A stretch of DNA of 27,626 bases, from NCBI GenBank assembly GCA_964489265.1, contig CAZAXX010000029.1, positions 1 to 27,626 on the forward strand, read 5' to 3'. The DNA comes from CAYRUP01 sp964489265 (lineage in GTDB: Bacteria > Pseudomonadota > Gammaproteobacteria > DSM-16500). Every line of letters begins with the position of its first letter. Position 1 is the first letter of the stretch. Positions 8,281 through 15,903 of this stretch are shown one piece after another. The translations under genes were made by a program, and so were the position numbers. The notes under the pieces were generated by a model, which was not told the origin of the DNA, ran no database searches, and was given only the letters and a program-made list of their open reading frames with translations.

Positions 8281-8655
8281 TTATTTTATTATTAAGGCAG
8301 CAACAACATTGCGATTTTCCGCAGTTAAAACAGCATAAGTACGACATGCTGCACTGGTATCCATGACTTCAACACCGATACCTTCATTAATTAAATCACC
8401 ATACACAGCTAAATCTGGAAATTCTAAGGTGCTACCTGTGCCAATTAATAAAATAGCTGGACTCAATTCGATAATAATTTTTAAATCGTTCTGGGTTAGT
8501 TCGGAAATATGTTGCGGAGACCAATTGTCGATTAATATTTCCGGAGAAACAATGAGACTATGAGAATAAGTCGTGTCGTTAATTTGAATGTTACCGGGTT
8601 TGTAAGCTTTGATTTGGTATTTAGCTTGATTATCATCAAGCGCGAGACCTGTCAT
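8281..8655 (-). CDS. Mth938-like domain protein (DUF498 family)
   Basis: A 124-residue protein of the Mth938/DUF498 family, whose eukaryotic relative NDUFAF3 helps assemble respiratory complex I; the bacterial function is not established. Typical features are ILLIGTGSTLEFPD (mid-protein) and the C-terminal GIGVEVMDTSAACRTYAVL followed by NVVAALI. The ATG at 8653-8655 is preceded by AGGTGGAG, about 9 bases away; the frame extends five codons to a GTG that overlaps this ribosome binding site, so the ATG is preferred. It is followed closely by the MFS gene. Confidence 0.85.
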   Translation of the reverse strand: MTGLALDDNQAKYQIKAYKPGNIQINDTTYSHSLIVSPEILIDNWSPQHISELTQNDLKIIIELSPAILLIGTGSTLEFPDLAVYGDLINEGIGVEVMDTSAACRTYAVLTAENRNVVAALIIK

Positions 8656-8678
8656 TGTTATTTTCTCCACCTGAAAGT

Positions 8679-8706
8679 TAGCGCAACATAAAACTATGTT
8701 GCGCTA
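8679..8706 (-). terminator. Perfect 12-bp hairpin between the phage-like gene and the Mth938 gene
   Basis: Arms TAGCGCAACATA (8679-8690) and TATGTTGCGCTA (8695-8706) are perfectly complementary around an AAAC loop. The hairpin lies in the 58-base gap between two minus-strand genes. No clear T-run follows on the minus strand, so it may be an attenuator or RNA-stability element instead of an efficient terminator. Confidence 0.55.
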
Positions 8707-8713
8707 TCAATTA

Positions 8714-9022
8714 TTAACGCGCCATTTCTTTGGCGATTTGTGCAAAGCGACGCATGAAACCAAAAATAACTTCTGATAATTTTGCTGAATCTTCGACATC
8801 AAGCTCATCTAAATCGGATTGGCTTAAGCCAGTGAGTTGTGTCATCAAAAAATGAATTTGATCGCCTTCATTCAAGCGTTGCATCGAACGCAAATGACCG
8901 TGTTTCAAACGATTTACCAATAATGTCGTCGTGACATGATCGGCAGGAAAATTATTTTTTGCATTAAATTGCGGGAAAACTGTTGGAAAAATTTCTATTT
9001 TGATATCTTCTTGCGTTGACAT
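8714..9022 (-). CDS. Orphan phage tail assembly chaperone-like protein
   Basis: A 102-residue acidic protein. The stretch LKHGHLRSMQRLNEGDQIHF followed by LTGLSQSDLDELDVEDSAKL and SEVIFGFM matches, from memory, the Mu-like gp41 / phage tail assembly chaperone family (Phage_TAC_7), in which LTGL..xxLDxLDxxDxxxLxxxVxGF is typical. Such proteins assist tail-tube and tape-measure assembly and normally sit between the tube and tape-measure genes. Here no other phage gene is visible nearby: a housekeeping-type gene lies downstream and a giant repeat protein lies upstream, divergent. It may be a prophage remnant or a domesticated gene. The start is the ATG at 9020-9022. The family call rests on motif recall only. 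Confidence 0.65.
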   Translation of the reverse strand: MSTQEDIKIEIFPTVFPQFNAKNNFPADHVTTTLLVNRLKHGHLRSMQRLNEGDQIHFLMTQLTGLSQSDLDELDVEDSAKLSEVIFGFMRRFAQIAKEMAR

Positions 9023-9090
9023 TTTATTTCAATCCTTGATTGGTTAGAAAACAAGAACAATATAGCATAATGTGCTTATTTTAAGAACGG

Positions 9091-9118
9091 TTGACAAAAA
9101 AATTGTTTCCTGTATAAC
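9091..9118 (+). promoter_or_regulatory. Strong sigma70-like promoter of the giant repeat-protein gene
   Basis: Perfect -35 TTGACA (9091-9096), 16-base spacer, -10 TATAAC (9113-9118), 36 bases upstream of the ATG at 9154. AAGGA (9142-9146) is the ribosome binding site, 7 bases before the start. The elements are close to consensus, so the gene should be expressible with housekeeping sigma factor. Confidence 0.75.
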
Positions 9119-9153
9119 CGATTGAAATTACACGGAATAATAAGGAATGTGTT

Positions 9154-12100
9154 ATGAGAGCTCATGGGAATCCGCCCGTTCCAGATAATAATCTTGGAGC
9201 TGCAAATGAGGTATGGCAAGCGATCACCCAACTTCTGGCAGCGTGTCGAGATGGTTGTGGGCAAATCCTGCATGCGATCAAAAATGGTTTGATCATCGCT
9301 AAAAATGCGGTGTGGCAATTTCTTAAGTGGGTAGGGCGAGGCGTATGGGATGTGCTGAACTGGGTTCGGAAAAAAATTCTGCAGCCCATTGCACTGTCGG
9401 GTATCAATCTTATTGGATATCTGATCGATAAGGTTTTATTTGGATCGAGTGGTTTGCGACCTTATTTACAGGACGGTCTGCTTCCTGCTGGTGTGCCGGA
9501 TGCATGGCGGGAATGGGTGAGAAATAATGGCGGTTGGGATATTTATGAAACCATGCCAGATGTTCTGGATAATTTTCTTGGTTTAGCAGGTGCTGGCATT
9601 GGTGTCGTTAATATTCTTTCTCATATGGGAAGTGCTATCGCGAACAATACTTATAATTTTTATCACCTGCTGGGTGAATATGGAATTATGGGTAAGAAAG
9701 AAACGCTTGCAGATCCGCGCAATTCTGTCGTTAAATTCATTTCTGGTGTGTTGACACTTCCTATTGTGTTTCCTGTTGTTTTAGTAACAAATATGGTTGA
9801 TTGCGTTTTCGCGAGTGGTAAGCAGACAGCATTATCTTTTTGGCGAAACTTGCGTTCCAGTTATAATTTACTTGGAAAAAATGGTGTGTTAGGCGAGCAT
9901 CAGCTCTATGAGGATGATCGCAATGCAGTTGCAAAAATTGGATTTGGAATTTTATCAGCACCGTTAGTTCTTCCACTTATCATCATCACTAATACCTTTG
10001 ATGCAGTCTGCACGACGATCAAGCACGTTGGATTATCTTTCTGGCGCAATTTACGTTCTAGCTACAATTTGTTGGGAAAACAAGGTGTGTTAGGTGAGCG
10101 TCAAGCATACGAAGATGATCGGCATATCGTTGCAAGAATTGGTTTTGGAATTTTATCTGCACCTTTGCTAGTTCCCATTGCGATCATCACGAATACGTTT
10201 GATGCGTTATGCGTGATGGTTAAGCACACTGCGTTATCTTTCTGGCGCAATTTACGTTCTAGCTATAATTTACTGGGTAAAGTGGGTGTGTTAGGCGAGC
10301 ATCAGGTTTATGAAGATGATCGTCATGTATTTACAAAAATTGGTTTTGGAATTTTATCCGCACCTTTGTTAATTCCTGCTGCCATCATCACTAACACCTT
10401 TGACGCAATCTGCACGACGATGAAGCACACTGGATTATCTTTCTGGCGTAATTTACGTTCCAGCTATAATTTACTGGGAAAACATGGGGTTTTAGATGAG
10501 CATCAACCCTATGAAGATGATCGTCATATCGTTGCAAGAATTGGTTTTGGAATTTTATCCGCACCGTTGGTTCTGCCTCTTGCCGTGATTACCAATTTGT
10601 TTGATGCAGCATGCGTGACAGTCAAGCACACTGCGTTATCCTTCTGGCGTAATTTACGTTCCAGCTATAATTTATTGGGTAAGCATGGTGTGTTGGGCGA
10701 ACATCAACTCTACAACGATGATCGGCATAAAGCGGTAAGAATTGGTTTTGGAATTTTATCTGCACCGTTGGTTCTGCCTCTTGCTATGATTACCAATTTG
10801 TTTGATGCAGCATGCGTGACAGTCAAGCACACTGCGTTATCCTTCTGGCGTAATTTACGTTCCAGCTATAATTTATTGGGTAAGCATGGTGTGTTGGGCG
10901 AACATCAACTCTACAACGATGATCGGCATAAAGCGGTAAGAATTGGTTTTGGAATTTTATCTGCACCGTTGGTTCTGCCTCTTGCTATGATTACCAATTT
11001 GTTTGATGCAGCATGCGTGACAGTCAAGCACACTGCGTTATCCTTCTGGCGTAATTTACGTTCCAGCTATAATTTGCTGGGAACATATGGTGTGTTAGGC
11101 GAGCGTCAACCTTACCAAGATGATCGGCATAAAGCGGTAAGAATTGCTTTTGGAATTTTATCAGCGCCTCTATTTATTCCAACGGCCATCATCACTAATC
11201 TGTTTGATGTATTACGCACGACAGCCAAACACACTCGAATATCCTTCTTACGTAATTTATATTCTAGCTATAATTTACTGGGTAAACATGGTGTACTAGG
11301 TGAGTATCAACTTCTCGAAGATGATACTAGAAATAAATGTGCAAAAATCGGTTTTGGAATTTTATCAGCGCCTTTATTTGTTCCTATTGCCCTCATCACG
11401 AATATATTTGATGCGCTATGCACGATGGCTAAGCATGCTGGGTTATCCTTCTGGCGCAATTTACGTTCCAGTTATAATTTACTGGGAAAACATGGGATTT
11501 TAGGCGACCATCAACCTTACCAAGATGACCGTCATGTAGTTACAAGAATTGGTTTTGGAATTTTATCGGCACCTTTGCTAATTCCCGCTGCGCTCATCAC
11601 CAACACGTTTGATGCGTTATGCGTGATGGTTAAGCACACTGCGTTATCCTTCTGGCGCAATTTACGTTCCAGTTATAATTTGCTGGGTAAATACGGGATT
11701 TTAGACGAGCATCAGCCCTATGAAGATGATCGTCATATCGTTGCAAGAATTGGTTTCGGAATTTTATCTGCGCCTTTTCTCATTCCAGCTGCGATCATCA
11801 CCAATACATTTGATGCACTATGCACGTCGATCAAGCACACAGGATTATCATTCTGGCGCAATTTACGTTCCAACTATAATTTACTGGGTAACTACGGTGT
11901 GTTAGGCGAGCATCAGCCTTATGAAGATGATCGTCATATCGGTGCACGAATTGGTTTTGGAATTTTATCCGCACCTTTGTTAATTCCTGTTGCTTACATT
12001 ACAAATATGTTTGATATGTTGTGCACGATAGCCAAGCACACTGCATTATCCTTCTGGCGCAATTTACGTTCCAGCTATAATTTACTGGGAAAACACGGGA

Positions 12101-13716
12101 TTTTAGACGAGCATCAGCCCTATGAAGATGATCGTCATATCGTTGCAAGAATTGGTTTTGGAATTTTATCGACACCTTTGCTAGTTCCCGCTGCGATCAT
12201 CACCAATACATTTGATGCACTATGCACGACGATCAAGCACACTGCGTTATCTTTCTGGCGCAATTTACGTTCCAGCTATAATTTACTGGGAAAACATGGG
12301 ATTTTAGGCGAGCATCAGCCTTATGAAGATGATCGTCATATCGTTGCAAAAATTGGTTTTGGAATTTTATCAGCACCTTTGCAAGTTCCCATTGCGATCA
12401 TCACGAATACATTTGATGCGCTATGCACGATGATCAAGCACACTGGGTTATCGTTCTGGCGCAATTTACGTTCCAGCTATAATTTACTGGGAAAACACGG
12501 GATTTTAGGCGAGCATCAACCTTATGAAGATGATCGTCATGTTGTTACAAAAATTGGTTTTGGAATTTTATCTGCACCTTTGCAAGTTCCCATTGCGATC
12601 ATCACCAATACATTTGATGCAATATGCTCGATGATCAAGCACACTGGATTATCCTTCTGGCGCAATTTACGTTCTAGCTATAATTTGCTGGGTAAAGATG
12701 GTGTGTTTGGCGAGCATAAGCCTTATGAAGATGATCGTCATATCGTTGCAAGAATAGGTTTTGGAATTTTATCAGCACCCCTGGTAGTGCCCGTTGCGTT
12801 AGTCACCAATGCAATTGATTTCACAGCCGCCATCGCTAAAAACAGTTGGCTCTCTTTCTGGCATAACATCCGTTGTTCATTTAATTTGTTAGGTGAAAAA
12901 GGCGTTATGGGCCCGCATTTAGCCTATAAAGATGAGCGTGGCACGGTTGCAAAAGTTGTTTATGGCGTAATCACATCACCTTTGGTTGTAACGGCAGCAA
13001 TTGTTACCAATGCAATTGATCTGGTGGGCGCTTATTTCAAAAATTGGCATAAAACCATAAAAGACCCAGCCATTCTGATTGCAGGTGTGACCACAGGTGT
13101 TGTCGCGGCAATACCCGCTTTCATGTTCAGAAAAACACTCAAGGGAATTTATAATTGTACGTTGCGTCCTGTTGTTGATTGTCTGAATCAAAAACCGTTT
13201 AACGGCGGGCGAATCATTAAAGGCATTGTGAATACGCTAACATTAGGTGGTTATTCTGCCGTGAAAAAAGTTTTCAAGGTATGCACTGGTTATCGAGATC
13301 GTTTTGGTTTTGGTAATAAAGTACTTCCTGGTGTTGAAGTTAAAGAAGGACTCTTACCACCCACTGATTATTTCAATAACGTCCAAGCTGTTTTCCGTCA
13401 GGCGATAGAATTGGCAACGACAGGCGCATTCCCAGGCGTCGAAGATGGTCAGGGAATTTTCCGGCCTTTCATGCGCGTATTTTATGGAATGCGCCATAAA
13501 GTCGAAACAATTGTAAAAGCGTTTCATGATTCATATCTAAAATATGCAGCGTCATTGGCGACACAAGAAAAAAATAACGTGGCATACAGCATGCATACGT
13601 TTTTTGCGTCTAGTCAATTTTCTGCGACAAAACAAGCGCTGCAAGCGAATTTACGTGAAGGCGAAGATCGGTTGTTAGAGAAGGTGCAAGAGCATCTTTG
13701 TCCGTCTGTGAGATAA
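9154..13716 (+). CDS. Giant membrane-type protein of fifteen 67-residue tandem repeats
   Basis: I do not recognise this 1520-residue protein. Residues 1-165 form a unique N-terminal region with amphipathic and hydrophobic helices. A degenerate copy (about 165-226) is followed by fifteen tandem repeats from residue 227 to 1232, then another degenerate copy (1233 to about 1298) and a unique C-terminal region ending in charged helices. Each repeat is 67 residues (68 in the eighth). It reads roughly LSFWRNLRSSYNLLGKHG, then LGEHQPYEDDRHIVARIGFG, then ILSAPLLIPAAIITNTFDAL, ending in KHT. So each copy carries a basic aromatic segment, an acidic-basic EDDRH segment and a 25-residue hydrophobic segment long enough to span or lie in a membrane. 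There is no signal peptide, enzyme motif or known repeat type (it is not ankyrin, TPR or LRR). Promoter and ribosome binding site are strong. A secreted effector or a membrane-remodelling scaffold are guesses. Confidence 0.9.
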   Translation: MRAHGNPPVPDNNLGAANEVWQAITQLLAACRDGCGQILHAIKNGLIIAKNAVWQFLKWVGRGVWDVLNWVRKKILQPIALSGINLIGYLIDKVLFGSSGLRPYLQDGLLPAGVPDAWREWVRNNGGWDIYETMPDVLDNFLGLAGAGIGVVNILSHMGSAIANNTYNFYHLLGEYGIMGKKETLADPRNSVVKFISGVLTLPIVFPVVLVTNMVDCVFASGKQTALSFWRNLRSSYNLLGKNGVLGEHQLYEDDRNAVAKIGFGILSAPLVLPLIIITNTFDAVCTTIKHVGLSFWRNLRSSYNLLGKQGVLGERQAYEDDRHIVARIGFGILSAPLLVPIAIITNTFDALCVMVKHTALSFWRNLRSSYNLLGKVGVLGEHQVYEDDRHVFTKIGFGILSAPLLIPAAIITNTFDAICTTMKHTGLSFWRNLRSSYNLLGKHGVLDEHQPYEDDRHIVARIGFGILSAPLVLPLAVITNLFDAACVTVKHTALSFWRNLRSSYNLLGKHGVLGEHQLYNDDRHKAVRIGFGILSAPLVLPLAMITNLFDAACVTVKHTALSFWRNLRSSYNLLGKHGVLGEHQLYNDDRHKAVRIGFGILSAPLVLPLAMITNLFDAACVTVKHTALSFWRNLRSSYNLLGTYGVLGERQPYQDDRHKAVRIAFGILSAPLFIPTAIITNLFDVLRTTAKHTRISFLRNLYSSYNLLGKHGVLGEYQLLEDDTRNKCAKIGFGILSAPLFVPIALITNIFDALCTMAKHAGLSFWRNLRSSYNLLGKHGILGDHQPYQDDRHVVTRIGFGILSAPLLIPAALITNTFDALCVMVKHTALSFWRNLRSSYNLLGKYGILDEHQPYEDDRHIVARIGFGILSAPFLIPAAIITNTFDALCTSIKHTGLSFWRNLRSNYNLLGNYGVLGEHQPYEDDRHIGARIGFGILSAPLLIPVAYITNMFDMLCTIAKHTALSFWRNLRSSYNLLGKHGILDEHQPYEDDRHIVARIGFGILSTPLLVPAAIITNTFDALCTTIKHTALSFWRNLRSSYNLLGKHGILGEHQPYEDDRHIVAKIGFGILSAPLQVPIAIITNTFDALCTMIKHTGLSFWRNLRSSYNLLGKHGILGEHQPYEDDRHVVTKIGFGILSAPLQVPIAIITNTFDAICSMIKHTGLSFWRNLRSSYNLLGKDGVFGEHKPYEDDRHIVARIGFGILSAPLVVPVALVTNAIDFTAAIAKNSWLSFWHNIRCSFNLLGEKGVMGPHLAYKDERGTVAKVVYGVITSPLVVTAAIVTNAIDLVGAYFKNWHKTIKDPAILIAGVTTGVVAAIPAFMFRKTLKGIYNCTLRPVVDCLNQKPFNGGRIIKGIVNTLTLGGYSAVKKVFKVCTGYRDRFGFGNKVLPGVEVKEGLLPPTDYFNNVQAVFRQAIELATTGAFPGVEDGQGIFRPFMRVFYGMRHKVETIVKAFHDSYLKYAASLATQEKNNVAYSMHTFFASSQFSATKQALQANLREGEDRLLEKVQEHLCPSVR
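9832..12849 (+). repeat. Fifteen in-frame 201-bp tandem repeats inside the giant gene
   Basis: Repeats start at 9832 and step by 201 bases (204 in the eighth), ending at 12849. Copies 5 (10636-10836) and 6 (10837-11037) are identical base for base, and exact 201-base periodicity runs across about 490 bases (10586-11075). Other copies differ mainly in residues 16-26 and 43-63 of the unit, while the segments FWRNLRSSYNLLG and GFGILSAP are nearly invariant. Confidence 0.95.
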
Positions 13717-13766
13717 CGTCACCTGGATTGCCACGCCCAGCAAAAAACGCTGGGCTCGCAATGACG
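13717..13766. repeat. REP-like palindrome between convergent genes (possible terminator)
   Basis: Nested complementary arms: CGTCA/TGACG at the ends (13717 and 13766), ATTGC/GCAAT inside, and GCCCAGC (13735-13741) with GCTGGGC (13749-13755) around an A-rich loop. The motif CGTCATTGCGAG...GCAATCC (minus strand) resembles short palindromic repeats widespread in bacterial genomes. It begins right after the stop of the giant gene and 20 bases before the end of the convergent 562-residue gene, so a bidirectional terminator role is plausible. Confidence 0.7.
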
Positions 13767-13786
13767 CCGCTGCTCTATATGAGAAG

Positions 13787-15475
13787 TTAGACACTAGGCG
13801 ATTTATTTTTTCTTTCTTTCAGTGCTTCTTTAATTTGATCCGTAGTGAGGTTGCCCTCACGTAAATCAGTCAGTAAATGATTAACTAATTTTAATACGTT
13901 TTTATCACGGTCTTGTACTTCCGTCGTGGCTGATTTTAATCTGCTAATCTCCGTTTCCATTTCCGCTAAAGTACGCAAATTTAAATTTTGATTTAAAAAT
14001 TTATCGAGCACGCCCGACAAATATTGAATAAGTTTATTTTCTTTTGCGGGATCCATGCTGCGAAAAGCCTCAAGATGCTCCGCTAAACGCGCTACGATGT
14101 CATTTATTGATAAAACAGAATCATCTGCACTGGCACTTGCTGATCTCGCAAATAAAGTAGGACCTTGCTCAAAGTGAAAAACTGCTGTTTTCTCTTCTTC
14201 TTGAGGCTCACTTTGTTGTGCGCTGGGTGGTTGGAATTTATCGAGTGCTGTCTGAATCATAGCGAGTTCTACAGCGGTGATTGACTCATAATCGTGTTTA
14301 TTCTCGAGGGCAAATTCAAGAAAATGTCTGATTGTTTGTGAAAGAGGCGAACCCGCAGATGTGTTTTCCAATGCCTCAGTTACAAATGTGAAGACATCAG
14401 GTAACAGAACAACGATATCAAACCACATGTATGCTCTTTCTTTATCAGCTGCTAAATTAAATTCACCTAATTGCAAACAGTAAAGTGCATTGCTATGAAG
14501 CATATTTTCTGTCGATACATCATCAAATTTTTCTTCTTGCTCTGATCGATTGCTTATATTCGCGATATACAAAATTAAGGCATGTTCTACTGTCGAAATA
14601 AGTTTTCCTTTATTAGCAAATTCTTGTTTTTTTACCACCTGCGTCCAATAGTCGCCACAAGCAACTATTAATCCGGTTTCGTATATTTTCTCTGTGAATT
14701 CTGGTGACGAGAGCTGGTTTCTTGCTTCTGCAAATAATGTGCTTGCTCTGTCTTCGGTAAATACGGAAGAAAATTCTCCGCTTGATTCTTGCAAAATTTT
14801 ATTTAGACGGGCAAGTGGTTGGTGATGCAAATCACCACTCATAAGAGTGGTAATTTCGTCGATCAATTCTTGTAGTGCTTTACTTTGCGCTCTTCTGGAA
14901 TCATTGCCAAGCCACGAATTAAGTATTTCTGATTCAAGTTTTATAATTGTGCGACAAATATTTTTCATGATTATTTTTGTCGGTAATGGAATTGAAAATA
15001 GATTAAAAAAATGCAACTTTCGTATCGAATTTAAATATTCGATCATCCGCATACAGTATGCCGACTGATCTGGATCTTCTCCTCCTCCTCCTCGCACCTT
15101 AAGAAGTTCCTTGCTAGGTTTCCAGTGGAGATTAGGCGGATTTTCTAAGGTAATTAACTGATTAATGATAGGAAGAATCTGGGAAGAGAGTAAGCCCGTG
15201 TGAGTGAGATCGATAGAATGAACACAGCCAGGATATTTTAAAATAACGTTTATAAAAATCTTCAGAGTTTTCTTGTTAATAAAGTATTGTCTTTGAAAAT
15301 TTAAACTGTATCCTTGGGGATGTTTTTGTTCATCAATATGCGCCAATTTTGCTTCAAGAAGCAAGCCTAACTCTTCAGGTCGAAGTTCGGTTAACTCTTT
15401 ATTTGCCTGCTCGTCAAAACCTGGATTTCCTAATGCAGATTCATATCTTTCGTTAGGGCTTCTAGGTGCGCTCAT
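13787..15475 (-). CDS. Unknown 562-residue soluble protein
   Basis: I do not recognise this protein. It is hydrophilic, mostly predicted helical, with no signal peptide or membrane segment. One stretch (about 85-112, VHSIDLTHTGLLSSQILPII) looks like a single leucine-rich-repeat unit, but no further repeats are clear. A GGGGEDPDQ loop occurs near residue 130. The last 70 residues form a charged, probably coiled-coil helix (LAEMETEISRLKSATTEVQD). ATG 15473-15475 has a good ribosome binding site (AGGGGG, 6 bases upstream). It converges with the giant repeat gene, separated by the palindrome at 13717-13766. An effector-type role would fit the neighbourhood but is not shown. Confidence 0.75.
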   Translation of the reverse strand: MSAPRSPNERYESALGNPGFDEQANKELTELRPEELGLLLEAKLAHIDEQKHPQGYSLNFQRQYFINKKTLKIFINVILKYPGCVHSIDLTHTGLLSSQILPIINQLITLENPPNLHWKPSKELLKVRGGGGEDPDQSAYCMRMIEYLNSIRKLHFFNLFSIPLPTKIIMKNICRTIIKLESEILNSWLGNDSRRAQSKALQELIDEITTLMSGDLHHQPLARLNKILQESSGEFSSVFTEDRASTLFAEARNQLSSPEFTEKIYETGLIVACGDYWTQVVKKQEFANKGKLISTVEHALILYIANISNRSEQEEKFDDVSTENMLHSNALYCLQLGEFNLAADKERAYMWFDIVVLLPDVFTFVTEALENTSAGSPLSQTIRHFLEFALENKHDYESITAVELAMIQTALDKFQPPSAQQSEPQEEEKTAVFHFEQGPTLFARSASASADDSVLSINDIVARLAEHLEAFRSMDPAKENKLIQYLSGVLDKFLNQNLNLRTLAEMETEISRLKSATTEVQDRDKNVLKLVNHLLTDLREGNLTTDQIKEALKERKNKSPSV

Positions 15476-15556
15476 TTTATCCCCCTCTTACATAAGTATA
15501 TCTGAAAACCAGTGATACATTTTTTTCATACTTCTCAGCTAGTTATATAAGGCAGA

Positions 15557-15584
15557 TTGACAGTGCTGATGATCGTGTTATGTT
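15557..15584 (+). promoter_or_regulatory. Probable promoter of the small membrane protein and recJ
   Basis: Perfect -35 TTGACA (15557-15562), 16-base spacer, -10-like TATGTT (15579-15584), 18 bases upstream of the ATG at 15603. The following genes (small membrane protein, recJ, DUF945 gene) are closely spaced on the same strand and may share it. Confidence 0.5.
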
Positions 15585-15602
15585 AGTTATCTACTTTGGA
15601 AA

Positions 15603-15872
15603 ATGAGTGCCCTTATGAACGATTTTATGCAATCTAAATTGAACGTGTTACCCTTCAAAAGCGTCGCAGTCACATTATTGTTTTGCCTATTTTTCGGACC
15701 TGTCGGCCTATTGTATTCATCCGTAACGGGTGGAACTGTTATGCTGATTTTTGCGCTGTTAGCCTTAAGAACGAAATTATACGCCCTTCTAATTGCTATC
15801 TGGCTACTTTCCTGTATTTGGGGTGTGGCAGCGACGAATAAATATAATAATAAGATTTTGCATTCGCGCTAG
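15603..15872 (+). CDS. Small inner-membrane protein (89 residues)
   Basis: A small hydrophobic protein with three probable membrane segments (about residues 19-39, 43-55 and 59-77). The stretch FFGPVGLLYSSVTGGTVMLI resembles a common family of small uncharacterised gammaproteobacterial membrane proteins containing FFGPLGxxYxxxxGGxxML. The function is unknown. ATG 15603 is used; an internal ATG at 15615 is possible because neither has a strong Shine-Dalgarno and the likely promoter leaves a very short leader for the first. It ends 31 bases before recJ and may be co-transcribed with it. Confidence 0.7.
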   Translation: MSALMNDFMQSKLNVLPFKSVAVTLLFCLFFGPVGLLYSSVTGGTVMLIFALLALRTKLYALLIAIWLLSCIWGVAATNKYNNKILHSR

Positions 15873-15903
15873 AGTCGCATTTTAAAAATTTAAGGAAGAA
15901 CCC

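Noticed and set aside
8270..8347. N-terminal extension of the MFS protein with a Cys-rich segment
   Set aside because: It reads the end of the Mth938-domain gene in another frame; the family-like start with correct spacing is at 8269.
9761..9976. Antisense frame inside the giant repeat gene, and the plus-strand out-of-frame ones at 11300-11503 and 11720-11905
   Set aside because: They are by-products of the repeated codon pattern of the main gene.
9832..12849. CRISPR array, considered because of the regular repeats
   Set aside because: The 201-bp units are contiguous, in frame and coding, without spacers.
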